From the NCBI GenBank assembly GCA_001642415.1, contig LTDK01000181.1, positions 1 to 64,000 on the forward strand: DNA of 64,000 nt, written 5' to 3'. The translations under genes were made by a program, and so were the position numbers. The notes beneath the pieces are model-generated. The model was not told where the DNA came from and did no database searches. It saw only the letters and a program-made list of their open reading frames with translations. Below, in pieces: positions 1-9,089 of this stretch. How positions within the stretch are numbered: position 1 is the stretch's first letter; each line of letters begins with the position of its first letter. Source of the stretch: Nematocida ironsii. Taxonomy: Eukaryota > Microsporidia.

Positions 1-1
1 A

Positions 2-244
2 ACAACGCGCACAGTGCAGTCGGTTATAAAAATAAAAATAAGGCTTGGACAAAATATACGAAAAAAACAGCCACGTCTTCAAATATTCTCTGTTGCCAAT
101 AAACATATTGTTAAAAAAGCAGGCCTAATTAAAGACCTCAAATTGCTAAGAAAAAACACTATTATATATGTCAAAAAAGAAGAGAAAGTTGCTTTACAGC
201 TGATGAATGGAAATGAAAAGATTAAAGAACTTAAAGTTGTTTAA
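2..244 (+). CDS. 3' end of an unidentified gene, cut by the window edge
   Basis: The frame is open from the first bases of the window to a TAA ending at 244 and has no ATG near its beginning, so the true start lies upstream of the window. The visible 80 or so residues are rich in Lys, Ile and Val and end with the residues KIKELKVV. I see no domain signature, membrane segment or metal-binding motif. The composition suggests a basic C-terminal tail of a soluble protein. I do not recognise the family. Confidence 0.5.
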   Translation, partial: TTRTVQSVIKIKIRLGQNIRKKQPRLQIFSVANKHIVKKAGLIKDLKLLRKNTIIYVKKEEKVALQLMNGNEKIKELKVV

Positions 245-323
245 GCATTCATACTAAACAGTGGTTTATGTGCATAGCCAGAAGCTCCTAATAACCTGAA
301 TTTCTTAAACACACCACAGATAA

Positions 324-542
324 TGTAGTTACTGTACAGAGTCTCCTACTGAAATAAAAGAAGCAGCCCGAAATTACTTAAATACTTCTGTATTATTAGG
401 CAATCCCTCGGTGTATAAGATATTCCGAGATATTTCATATCCCAAATATATCCTATTAATTTTTGAAAATAGTGCCATCCATTATATACAATTTAAAACC
501 ACCACAGAGCAAATGATCTATGGTTTTTGCAAAGAAAAATAA
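324..542 (+). pseudogene. ATG-less open frame of 72 codons, probable gene remnant
   Basis: A stop-free frame starts right after a TAA at 321-323 and ends with TAA at 540-542. It encodes a protein-like segment (for example LLGNPSVYKIF, then YILLIFENSAIHYIQF) with balanced hydrophobic and polar residues, but its only ATG is near the end. The two other frames upstream are full of stops, so there is no obvious frameshifted 5' part. It may be the 3' remnant of a decayed gene, or chance. Family not recognised. Confidence 0.3.
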
Positions 543-637
543 AAAAGCACAGATAAATATCCCTTATAGAGAAAGAATTACTTGTTTTAAATTAAGCATT
601 GGGTAAAAATCTGGCTATAATATATCCGTTTTTATTC

Positions 638-973
638 TCATTCGCTTCTTTTTTTCTTTATATTCAGTTTTTTAAACTCAAACTCTAATTTTGTTTTTGT
701 TTCTTGAATAATAGAAGAATCTTCTGTTGGCTTTTCCTTCAACTGCAATGCCTCTTCTAAGGGTTTCTTGGCACTGTCTATATCTAATTCTTTATATTTT
801 TTGTAGTAGACACTCTCACTGTTTATTTTCTCTAATGCATTCTTAGACCTTTCTTTAAGCACTTTTTTAATTTCTTTGCTTTCTAATAGCTGCTTTAATG
901 CAGTGCTTCCATTTTTCAGTCTCTCATCTTGTTCAAGTCTTCTTCCTATTCTGTTTAATATTGTACTGTCCAT
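638..973 (-). CDS. Small charged helical protein, unidentified
   Basis: ATG at 973, stop at 638, 111 residues. The protein is dominated by Lys, Glu, Leu and Ser and should be mostly helical or coiled coil; it ends in a basic tail (NIKKKRSE). There are no membrane segments, cysteines or catalytic motifs. Its size and charge would suit a small nuclear or nucleolar factor, but that is a guess. It stands alone with AT-rich sequence on both sides. Codon use looks like the neighbouring genes, which supports it being real. Confidence 0.55.
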   Translation of the reverse strand: MDSTILNRIGRRLEQDERLKNGSTALKQLLESKEIKKVLKERSKNALEKINSESVYYKKYKELDIDSAKKPLEEALQLKEKPTEDSSIIQETKTKLEFEFKKLNIKKKRSE

Positions 974-1627
974 AAAAGCCCCTTAGCCAAATGTGTATAT
1001 TCTCTATACGGGGCAGAATATTTAAACTCTTATTTATTATGACACCCACAAGAATAAACACTACGCATATGGAATACTCTTTATTTACTATAATCTAAGT
1101 CTAAATATCCTATAGTATTTATAAATATCTCGTGTCTTTAATTATTCTACTATATTTCAAGTCATTACACTAATCATTGCAAGTTGTAATATTATGTACT
1201 TCTAATATATAAGTATATAGAATCTTTATGTTATACTCAAATATAATTATGTATTAAGGTCAATTTCATATTATATTTAAGTATGCTCTAATATGAATAC
1301 TTTTATGTTTCTTACTTTATAATTGGTTTAATGTATAAGTATGAATTTCTCTTTATTATAGGTATAATATGGTTTCTACTCAAAATATTTTATTTTTATT
1401 ATTTTTATTCTTAAGAAAAAAGTGTATTTATTGGTTTGCTAGACATAAAAATGAATACTTTTATATTTTATATAAGGCATAAATAATATTGTATTTTAAT
1501 AAAACACACACATATTATGTTTTATAATAGAAGTATTTAAATATTAAAACAAACCACTATACTTAGAAGGAGATTATTCATCATCAGTTTCTACATACGC
1601 ATATAGAGGTAAGTCAATGCCTTTAGA
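974..1627. other. Intergenic, AT-rich, with a duplicated 3' flank
   Basis: No gene is seen. The last part (about 1482-1570) is clearly similar to 2240-2330, the sequence just downstream of the next paralogue. The tandem duplication that made the membrane-protein family therefore included about 90 bp of 3' flank. The rest is simple AT-rich sequence. Confidence 0.6.
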
Positions 1628-2152
1628 TTATGGCGGTGCTGATGGTTGATTAGACTGATTGGCTGATTCTGGTGGTTGCACAAAATCAATACCATTTTGT
1701 TCTGGCGGTGTATTTTGCCTAATTAATTGGTTTTTTAATTCTGGTGGCAGAACAAAATAGTTGGTAATTGTTTCTAATGACGGATTATCTAATGAACCAT
1801 CGGGAGAACTAGTGATTGGGTCGGGTGTTCTATCTATTTTTGTACTTCTTGTTAAGTATCTTAAATTAGACTTTTTATTATTATTTGATTCTTTATTTGA
1901 TGCATTGCTTTTCATGTGCATTAGATGTGAAATACCAATTTTAATTCCTTCCCATCCATCAAAATAAAAGGAGCCGCATAATAGTATTAAAATAAGAATT
2001 AAAGATCCTAAAAAGAATAGGAAAATTAAAATACATGCAAGCACCAATATACCCAGGACAACCTGGACCGCCGTATTTAGTGATTCTTCAGTTATGGCAA
2101 TTTCTTCGGTTGTATTGAACATTGTATTATTTTCTATTAGATATTCTTCCAT
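1628..2152 (-). CDS. Tandem membrane-protein family, copy 1 (tail interrupted)
   Basis: 174 residues from ATG 2152 to TAA 1628. A short N-terminal segment (residues 1-25) precedes one strong hydrophobic helix (about 28-66), a DGWEGIK motif, a polar linker, and a Pro/Gln/Asn-rich tail with LPPEL and QPPES motifs. Topology is that of a single-pass adaptor with a proline-rich cytoplasmic tail. Copies 2 and 3 are homologous, and the sequence before each ATG is also conserved (TTTAAATAAAAATATT-like on the plus strand). Downstream of the stop, the same frame continues for 17 codons and still resembles the end of copy 2 (SKGIDLPLYAY against SKDADLPSYEE), so the stop appears to have removed an ancestral tyrosine-motif tail. 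No known family is claimed. Confidence 0.65.
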   Translation of the reverse strand: MEEYLIENNTMFNTTEEIAITEESLNTAVQVVLGILVLACILIFLFFLGSLILILILLCGSFYFDGWEGIKIGISHLMHMKSNASNKESNNNKKSNLRYLTRSTKIDRTPDPITSSPDGSLDNPSLETITNYFVLPPELKNQLIRQNTPPEQNGIDFVQPPESANQSNQPSAPP

Positions 2153-2308
2153 CGTGTTTAAATAAAAATATTTATAAATAGAATAAATAACTTCACATAT
2201 AAAAGAGTGCTGTATAGCTTAAACAACTTATAAAATGCAAGGCATAAATAATATTTATTTATAATAAAACATGCGCATATTATATTTTATAATAGAAATA
2301 TTTAAATA

Positions 2309-2746
2309 TTAAAACAAATCACTATATTTAGGAGGAGGTTGTTCATTATTGGCTACTGCTTCTTCGTATGAAGGCAAGTCAGCATCTTTAGATAGAGGTG
2401 TTGTAGCTGGTTGGTCTAATGAACTACTAGGAGGAACAGTGATTATATGAGCTGGTGTTCTTGTGTATACTGAATTAGACCTTTCTTCATTAGATTCATC
2501 ATCAAATATATTTCTCCCTGAATATATTATACATAACATACAAGTTTTAAATTCGTCACATCCGAAAAAACAACAACAGGTACACGCAGCTATAAAAATT
2601 ATAAATAAAACTCCAAGTGCGATAGAAAACATAATGATAGCCAAAACATGTTTGATATCAACGTACGAGTTACTAGTTTGTGATGCGGCAGTGGCAATTT
2701 CTTCTGTTATATTAGAAGTTATTATATTTCTTGTTAGATATCTCAT
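2309..2746 (-). CDS. Tandem membrane-protein family, copy 2, with PPxY tail
   Basis: I place the start at ATG 2746 (MRYLTRN), which aligns with the starts of copies 1 and 3; a longer frame from 2827 is possible. The protein has 145 residues: a short N terminus, one long hydrophobic segment followed by a Cys-rich stretch (ACTCCCFFGC), a linker, and a tail ending LPSYEEAVANNEQPPPKY then SDLF. PPKY is a canonical PPxY motif and LPSY a common variant. In animals and fungi such tandem motifs on small membrane proteins recruit WW domains of Nedd4/Rsp5-type ubiquitin ligases. Whether the partner here is the parasite's own ligase or a host protein is unknown. This is the only copy with an intact tail. 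Confidence 0.65.
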   Translation of the reverse strand: MRYLTRNIITSNITEEIATAASQTSNSYVDIKHVLAIIMFSIALGVLFIIFIAACTCCCFFGCDEFKTCMLCIIYSGRNIFDDESNEERSNSVYTRTPAHIITVPPSSSLDQPATTPLSKDADLPSYEEAVANNEQPPPKYSDLF

Positions 2747-2888
2747 CCAGTAATTAAATAAAAATATTTGTAAATACTTCTTTTTAATAGAATTATTATA
2801 GGGTGATGTACTCATAAGGAAATACAAGCCAAAATCCTAATAAAATACTTCGAAATAGATAAAAATATTAAATAATCCGCTCTTTATT

Positions 2889-3220
2889 ATGATTGATGTG
2901 CAGCCTGTTCCTGTGGAAACACTAATTTCTAGTAGCACGGGTTATACTATACCAGACGCTGAAGCATATCTTTAGCGGCTTTATAAATTTCCTTTATTTA
3001 GACACTTTCGGGTTAAATAGTCAGAATTTAATCTGTTAATTTGGTACTCTTTAATTCCACCGATTTACTATGAAGAACTACTACATGAGCCAGCACACTG
3101 TCATATAGCTCCAGGCGGCTTGAACCAAGTAGCAGTATCGGTGCAAGGTATAGAATTGACATGAAAAAGCGCATTATGAATAATCTTGAAGTGCAACAGC
3201 AGTACAAACTATTAAAATAA
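2889..3220 (+). pseudogene. Decayed retrotransposon integrase fragment
   Basis: One frame from ATG 2889 reads through 91 codons broken by TAG at 2973 and TAG at 3018, then TGA at 3162; a -1 frame continues from 3161 to TAA at 3218. The conceptual product contains LIPPIYYEELLHEPAHCHI and, after the shift, DMKKRIMNNLEV then QQYK. This order (IPP, His pair, Lys/Arg-rich segment, QxxK) matches the H2C2 zinc-binding region before the integrase core in Ty3/gypsy-type elements, with both expected cysteines lost. It lies between copies 2 and 3 of the membrane family, on the opposite strand. No RT or LTR is evident nearby. Confidence 0.5.
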
Positions 3221-3227
3221 AATATTA

Positions 3228-3753
3228 TATTTAGAGGAGATTAATCATCATCAGGTTCTACATCTGCATTTTTCGGGTAAGTCAATAATTTTAGATTATG
3301 TCGGTGCTAGTAGCTGATTAGAATGGTTGTTTGATTCTGGTGGTAGAATAAAATGGTTGATAATTGTTTCTAATGTCGGATTATCTAATGAACCATTGGG
3401 AGAACTAGTGATTGGGTCGGGTGTTCTATCTATTTTTGTACTTCTTGTTAAGTATCTTAAATTAGACTTCTTTCATTGGCTTCATTATTTGATTCTTCAT
3501 CTGAAACATTGCTTTTCAGGCACAATAGATGTGAAATACCATTTTTAATTCCTTCCCATCCATCAAAATAAAAGGAGCAGCATAATAGCAATAAAACAAT
3601 CATTAAAATTCCTAAAAGGAATAGGAAAATTAAAATACATGCAAGCCCCACTATACCCAGCAAAAACAGGGTCAAGCCGCTTGATGATACCAAATATGTG
3701 GCAATTCCTTCTTTTATATTGGATATTGTATCATTTCCTCTTATATATCTCAT
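3228..3753 (-). pseudogene. Tandem membrane-protein family, copy 3, frameshifted
   Basis: The start aligned with the other copies is ATG 3753 (MRYIRGN). The frame is open to TAA at 3457, giving 98 residues: the N terminus, the hydrophobic helix and the DGWEGIK motif. Copy 1 continues in a different frame at the same point; copy 3 carries an insertion/deletion next to codons for NNEANERSLI. Beyond it, the tail sequence from 3456 down to about 3228 is still nearly identical to copy 1 at the nucleotide level and shares copy 1's stop position. Copies 1 and 3 are thus the closer pair. A short protein could still be made; I call it a pseudogene because half the conserved region is out of frame. Confidence 0.6.
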
Positions 3754-3874
3754 GGTATTTAAATAAAAAATATTAATAAAAATATATGTATTATTTCCTA
3801 TAATATCATTATTATTCGGGCTATTTATGGCGGATAAGAGCTTAGGCATAAGAAAAAAGGAAAAACAGAAATAA

Positions 3875-4560
3875 ATTCAGATTTCTATACACAGAAAGAG
3901 CGATATAAATATAACAACTTGGAATAATCCGAATGTTATACAGAAATTTAAAGAAATGAAATTCAGAACGTACTGAGATAATTTGAATATGCATATTTCT
4001 ATTACGATGAGTTTATACAAGAAAGACTTATATAATCTCTAATCAGAAATTAAAATCGAAATATTATAGAAAGAATTGGGATTGCGGCCTGATCCAATAG
4101 AAATGCTTATATAAGCAATTAAAGCAATTTTTATTCACTGTAGAATTAACCTCTTCTAAAGAATGCACTGAAGGATTGCGGGATGAGTACTAGAGATTAG
4201 TCTTGAAAATATCAGAATGGGTGCAGCTTTCTCTAATAGCTAATTTATCCAGTATTAAAAACTTTCCTACGTGCATTGGAAGATTTCTAGAAATTTGGAA
4301 GATATCGAAGAGAATATAGACTAAGTATATCAACTCCTTTGAAATCAATGTGCTATATTAGATATACAGATGAGTAATAAGAGTAAATTAGATATAATAA
4401 ATAGAAATATACATAATTGGTTATTTCTGGGCCAATTTAGATCATTTCTTTAATTATACAAGAAAGTGTTTATGCAGCACATGGAAATATTCTTAAATAA
4501 GATAATTACTGCTTAAGTAGTAATAGGAGCAAATAAAATGGGGGTTACTGTGGTATTTAC
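3875..4560 (+). pseudogene. Decayed coding sequence, possibly retroelement
   Basis: From 3875 one frame encodes stretches such as TTWNNPNVIQKFKEMKF and KELGLRPDPIEMLI interrupted by several in-frame stops; the trace then continues in another frame with segments such as SKECTEGLRDEY and LVLKISEWVQLSLIANL. Base composition is less AT-rich and more codon-like than true spacers here. The GLRPDPIE-like piece resembles the segment after the RT domain in gypsy elements, but this is weak. It follows an integrase relic by less than 1 kb. No start, end or family can be fixed. Confidence 0.3.
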
Positions 4561-4624
4561 AGACTAAACTTTAAAGAGAATTTTTTGGGTTAGTGCATAA
4601 ATAAAACTTTACTATAATTTTATT

Positions 4625-5740
4625 ATGTATACAGTCGGAGACACGACAGTGCATGTGGCAGATATAGGACATGAAACATGCAAGGCAGGATATGCTAGCA
4701 GTGAAGTACCTTCTATTTATGAGAAAAGAGAGGGGAGGTCTTTAACAGAAGCGCTGACAAATACGCTAGAAGAGCTTACAGATGATTTATCTTCTATTCC
4801 ACTTATTAACATAGAAGATCCGTTTATGCATAGAGATATGCGTAAAAACGTATTCTCACATATAATGGAGTCATCTTTATGTTCTGGTTTATTATTTATT
4901 AATGGAGCAGTTGCTGACTGTTTTAGTTATGGGAAGAGTTCTGGGCTTATGGTAAGACTATGCGGGAACAGTACGCAGGTTATTCCGGTGATTGATGGAT
5001 ACTGCCTCAGTGGAGGAATAAAGAGTTCATGCGGTGGGGAGAGTCTGACAAAAGTTGCGTATGATTTATTAAAGAATAAATCTAAAGAACTTGGGACCGA
5101 TCTTCTAGTTCCACCAACTGCTATTGAAGAAAGAACTCGAGTTTCATTTGAGCAGATGCCAATATACAAAGAGAAAACTACATATACCACCTTATCAGAG
5201 GAAAGCAAACTTCCATTACAATTAGATGTAGCAAAGTGTTTTAAAGAATCCATTTCTTTTATTGGGCACTGCCAGCCAAAATATTACGAGTTTTCTACTG
5301 GGTTCAGCACAAGAATATTCTCTGAGAGAAATATAATACCAGAGAAGTTATTTGAAAAAACAGATCGCACCATGGATAGACTAGACCCACAGAAACAGAT
5401 TCCTGGTCCTATAGAGCCAATGGGTCTCTTGGATATGATAAAAGCCACAATGGATTCTGTTGATCTTGACCACTATGACATGTTATTAGGGAATATAATG
5501 GTATCTGGTGGAGGTTCTTTAATCCCGGGAATAACAGAAAGACTTCAAGCAGATTTAATGGCAATGTATCCAAATGCCAGAATCAAGGTAAATAATGACA
5601 AGAGAGATTTTAGTACCTTTTTTGGAGGATCTATTTTGGGATCACTTGGTACTGCCTGTACACTGATGATTACTAAGCAAGATTATGAAGAGTGCGGGCA
5701 GTCTGCACTAGAAAGAAAGCGATCCGAGTGGATAAAATAA
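4625..5740 (+). CDS. ARP4: Actin-related protein, Arp4 type
   Basis: 371 residues with the actin fold recognisable from end to end. The first phosphate loop is kept as ADIGHETCKAGYA, the middle segment reads VIPVIDGYCLSGG, and the third nucleotide loop is VSGGGSLIPGITERL. The C terminus (MITKQDYEECGQSALERKR) has the KQxYEE pattern of Arp4/BAF53 rather than the KCF end of true actin. In other fungi Arp4 is a nuclear subunit of NuA4, SWR1 and INO80. The protein is near actin length, clearly shorter than yeast Arp4, so insertions present in yeast are absent. It is flanked by spacers and has no operon-like partner. Confidence 0.8.
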   Translation: MYTVGDTTVHVADIGHETCKAGYASSEVPSIYEKREGRSLTEALTNTLEELTDDLSSIPLINIEDPFMHRDMRKNVFSHIMESSLCSGLLFINGAVADCFSYGKSSGLMVRLCGNSTQVIPVIDGYCLSGGIKSSCGGESLTKVAYDLLKNKSKELGTDLLVPPTAIEERTRVSFEQMPIYKEKTTYTTLSEESKLPLQLDVAKCFKESISFIGHCQPKYYEFSTGFSTRIFSERNIIPEKLFEKTDRTMDRLDPQKQIPGPIEPMGLLDMIKATMDSVDLDHYDMLLGNIMVSGGGSLIPGITERLQADLMAMYPNARIKVNNDKRDFSTFFGGSILGSLGTACTLMITKQDYEECGQSALERKRSEWIK

Positions 5741-5980
5741 AAGAAATAAAGGCAGAACTCGATTACACTAACAATGATTTATATTACATTTACAGAGCAG
5801 GCTGAACAATTCAACTCGAAACAAACTATTAAACTGCCAAAATTATCAAGAATTATTAAAACTGTCAAATAACTCTGGTGTGTTTATATGCCAATAATTC
5901 TATTTACACAGTATTCATTGCCTATACGTATTATTAAATATCTAAGAAGTACAATACATGCGGATAACGCAATGAAATTC

Positions 5981-7003
5981 TCACACTTCCTCAGATGAAT
6001 TATCTGGTTCTTCTTGAATGGGCATTCTTGCTTTTAATCTAGTAGTGCGTAAATCTCTCCCCTGTGATTTATACAGCAGAATACAGTACCGTACGAAGTA
6101 AAAGTTAAACAATACATCTACAAACATTATCTCAAGATTATCAATTACATTATACCCAATATGACGTATATGAGATGACCCAGGAAGACTCAAATTTATC
6201 AAAGTATTAAATCTCTCAGACACAGTTATGTACCTATAATATGTATTTAGTGTATACCTTCTCTCACCAGATGTAATATATATAGATATAAACCTAAACA
6301 AATTAATAGATATAAACCCATAAATAAACCATTTCTTCTGAGTATTATGCTTATCTATCCATAAGAAACACCAGCAAGCACAAGATGCAATGGCAGTAAT
6401 TATATTATTAATTAAATCTCCTTGTGATGTATAATTATACGTATATATATAAAAGAATATATTCAGTATAGACTGATTAATAATTAAAAGTGTACATCCT
6501 TCTAATGTATAATATATAGAGTAATAAGTAGTAGATGAAGATATGTTATTATTAGATGCCAAGCACATCTGGTCATAAAAATACTTTTTAGTTCTAAGCA
6601 TCCATTTAATACTAACAATAATACTTGATATACTGGATATAATGTATATGTATAATAAAAGAAGGTTTTTCTGAGGCATAATTGATAATTCTATGATTGT
6701 ATGCCGAAATAGTCGTATACACTTGACAACAATGTATAAGTAAAAAAAAGAGAATGATCCTGTGATAATAAAGTATATAGTTGCCTGAATATCCAACCAT
6801 CCTTTAAATATAATATCTGCTATAAGTTCAAATAATATTCCATGTAATTCTTCCATATCGTATACATCAGGATCTACTACTTGTTGTTTATTAGCAAGTG
6901 CCACTGATGAGAATGCAGTATATACTATACTAAGAGTACACATGGCAAAGAAGTATCCTTCAAATGGTTTGACATTTTGGATCTGTGCTTGTTTATTATT
7001 CAT
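5981..7003 (-). CDS. Polytopic membrane protein, unidentified
   Basis: 340 residues from ATG 7003. I count about seven hydrophobic segments (near residues 15-37, 70-95, 110-132, 165-195, 200-218, 225-245 and 290-312), with short polar loops and a basic-then-acidic C-terminal tail (TTRLKARMPIQEEPDNSSEEV). Tyr and Ile are very frequent. There is no signature of a known transporter or receptor family that I can name. It is convergent with Arp4 and followed upstream by a 700-bp repeat-rich spacer. Probably a lineage-specific membrane protein. Confidence 0.65.
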   Translation of the reverse strand: MNNKQAQIQNVKPFEGYFFAMCTLSIVYTAFSSVALANKQQVVDPDVYDMEELHGILFELIADIIFKGWLDIQATIYFIITGSFSFFYLYIVVKCIRLFRHTIIELSIMPQKNLLLLYIYIISSISSIIVSIKWMLRTKKYFYDQMCLASNNNISSSTTYYSIYYTLEGCTLLIINQSILNIFFYIYTYNYTSQGDLINNIITAIASCACWCFLWIDKHNTQKKWFIYGFISINLFRFISIYITSGERRYTLNTYYRYITVSERFNTLINLSLPGSSHIRHIGYNVIDNLEIMFVDVLFNFYFVRYCILLYKSQGRDLRTTRLKARMPIQEEPDNSSEEV

Positions 7004-7704
7004 ATGGTTATATCAGGTTACTTTATTTATAATAGTTATAACGTATATAGAATAATCTACTTTAATTTTTAATATAAATTACCAACAGAATATTCTATAA
7101 AAACATAAAAATAAATCAGTAGAAATAGTCAGTTCTTAATAATGCAATAATACACTATACTAATAGACTAATAGACTAATATTCACACTTATACTTATAT
7201 ACACAGTATATAATATACTAGTAGAGTAATGCACACTAGTATACACAATATACATAGTATATAATAGACTAATTCACACATACACATATATATACAGATT
7301 AGTTCATTATATATACTTATATTTCTGTCCACTCATATTCATATACAGTATACTAATGGACTAATATACACAGTAGACCTATACTTATACTTACATAGAC
7401 TAATCCTTATATACGTATACTAATAGACTAATCCTAATATTTATTTTTATTTTTGTATTCTGTAAGTATAATAATTTATTTATAAATATTTAATAACCCG
7501 AAATAACCCTAATGTAAATATGAATTATTGGATATTCCTATTGTTACATGTAGATAAGGATTAGTCCAGTATTAGAATATTCATAAAAATTATTGTTTGT
7601 TAGTAATTCATTTTTATACTATTAAGATGATCTGTGGTAAGAAATCTATTTAGATTTAAATTTACTATTAATTTTAATAAAATTTGAACCCCTACCCCAG
7701 GAAA
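7004..7704. repeat. Spacer with degenerate CTAATA/TATACA repeats
   Basis: About 700 bp without a gene. Between 7150 and 7440 short words recur in loose tandem: ACTAATAGACTAAT, ATATACACAGTATA, AGTATACACAATATACATAG. The 3' part holds a copy of the recurring intergenic motif (AATAACCCGAAATAACCC at about 7492) and, immediately before the alpha-tubulin ATG, two CCCC runs (7689-7692 and 7695-7698). Confidence 0.55.
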
Positions 7705-9024
7705 ATGAGAGAAATACTTTCAATCCACGTCGGACAGGGTGGAATACAAATGGGAAATGCAAATTGGGAATTATACTGCTTAGAGCACGGAATATTACCA
7801 AATGGACAAGTTGATCCAAATTCTAATAAGTCAATTGAGTCTGCTTCTTCTTTTTTTTCAGAGACAAGCACAGGGAACATGGTGCCTCGAGCACTTATGG
7901 TAGACTTGGAGCCAGGTGTGATTGATTCAATAAAGACAAGTGCGTACAAGGACTTGTACCATCCATCACAGCTTATTTCAGGAAAGGAGGATGCAGCAAA
8001 TAACTATGCAAGAGGGCATTACACAGTAGGAAAGAGTATTATTGAGCCAACTATTGAGCAAATAAGAAGACTAGTTGATAATTGTGATTCTTTACAGGGG
8101 TTCTTTATCTTCCATTCATTTGGTGGAGGAACTGGGTCTGGTCTGGGAACTCTCATTATGGAGAGGCTTTCTCAGATATATGAGAAGAAGAGTAAGCTTG
8201 AGTTTGCTATTTATCCAGCACCACAAGTATCTAATTCAGTTGTTGAGCCATACAACTCTGTGCTTACAACACACATGACACTTGAACACTCAAACTGCTC
8301 ATTCCTTGTGGACAATGAAGCAATATATGACATGTGCAAGGGACTGGGAATAAACAGACCAGATTATGTTGACCTTAACAGAATTATTGCGCAGGTAGTC
8401 AGTTCAATCACTGCATCACTGCGATTCCCTGGATCACTTAATGTGGACTTAGCAGAGTTCCAGACCAACTTAGTACCGTACCCAAGGATTCACTTCCCTT
8501 TAATTGCGTACTCTCCCATGGTCTCTGCAGTAAATGCAGCACATGAACAGCTCAGTGTAACAGAGATTACAACAGCCTGCTTTGAACCACAGAATCAACT
8601 AGTAAAGTGTGACACCAGACAGGGTAAGTACATCGCATGCTGCCTGCTCTTCAGAGGAGACATTAACACAAAAGATGTTAATATCGCCACAGGAATAGTA
8701 AAGAGTAAAAAAGGTGACAGATTTGTTGAATGGTGCCCAACTGGATTTAAGATAGGAATTAACAATGAACCACCCACATCCCTCCCAGGAGGTGCACTTC
8801 CTCCACTTAAGAGGGCAGTCTGCGCACTCAGTAACACAACAGCAATCGTTGAGGCATGGAAAAGACTTAACACTAAGTTTGATCTCATGTACAGCAAGCG
8901 TGCATTTGTTCACTGGTACGTTGGTGAGGGAATGGAGGAAGGAGAATTCAGTGAAGCAAGAGAAGATTTAGCTACTCTTGAAGCAGATTATTACGACCTC
9001 TCCGGGGAGATGATCCTTGGTTAA
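7705..9024 (+). CDS. TUB1: Alpha-tubulin
   Basis: The start is ATG 7705 ([13 protein letters not shown]), the family's invariant N terminus; the frame is open slightly further upstream but without an ATG. 439 residues. The tubulin GTP loop GGGTGSG is present near residue 145, [10 protein letters not shown] matches the alpha/beta T3 region, and [17 protein letters not shown] contains the alpha-specific catalytic Glu of loop T8 that hydrolyses beta's exchangeable GTP. It builds spindle microtubules; microsporidia have no flagella. The C terminus ends [11 protein letters not shown], so the long acidic tail and terminal Tyr of most alpha-tubulins are missing. The upstream C-rich box (7689-7698) resembles boxes before the ribosomal protein genes here. 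Confidence 0.95.
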   Translation: MREILSIHVGQGGIQMGNANWELYCLEHGILPNGQVDPNSNKSIESASSFFSETSTGNMVPRALMVDLEPGVIDSIKTSAYKDLYHPSQLISGKEDAANNYARGHYTVGKSIIEPTIEQIRRLVDNCDSLQGFFIFHSFGGGTGSGLGTLIMERLSQIYEKKSKLEFAIYPAPQVSNSVVEPYNSVLTTHMTLEHSNCSFLVDNEAIYDMCKGLGINRPDYVDLNRIIAQVVSSITASLRFPGSLNVDLAEFQTNLVPYPRIHFPLIAYSPMVSAVNAAHEQLSVTEITTACFEPQNQLVKCDTRQGKYIACCLLFRGDINTKDVNIATGIVKSKKGDRFVEWCPTGFKIGINNEPPTSLPGGALPPLKRAVCALSNTTAIVEAWKRLNTKFDLMYSKRAFVHWYVGEGMEEGEFSEAREDLATLEADYYDLSGEMILG

Positions 9025-9089
9025 TAAAACCAGCAGTTTACTTTTCTTTTCTTTTCTTCAAATATTTTTTTATTTCTTCCTCCCTGCAC

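Noticed and set aside
3327..3548. 73-codon plus-strand frame across copy 3
   Set aside because: Antisense shadow of the tandem family; the same shadow occurs over copy 1 at 1761-1967.
8599..8913. Antisense frames in alpha-tubulin
   Set aside because: Shadows of a strongly conserved gene; no promoter context.
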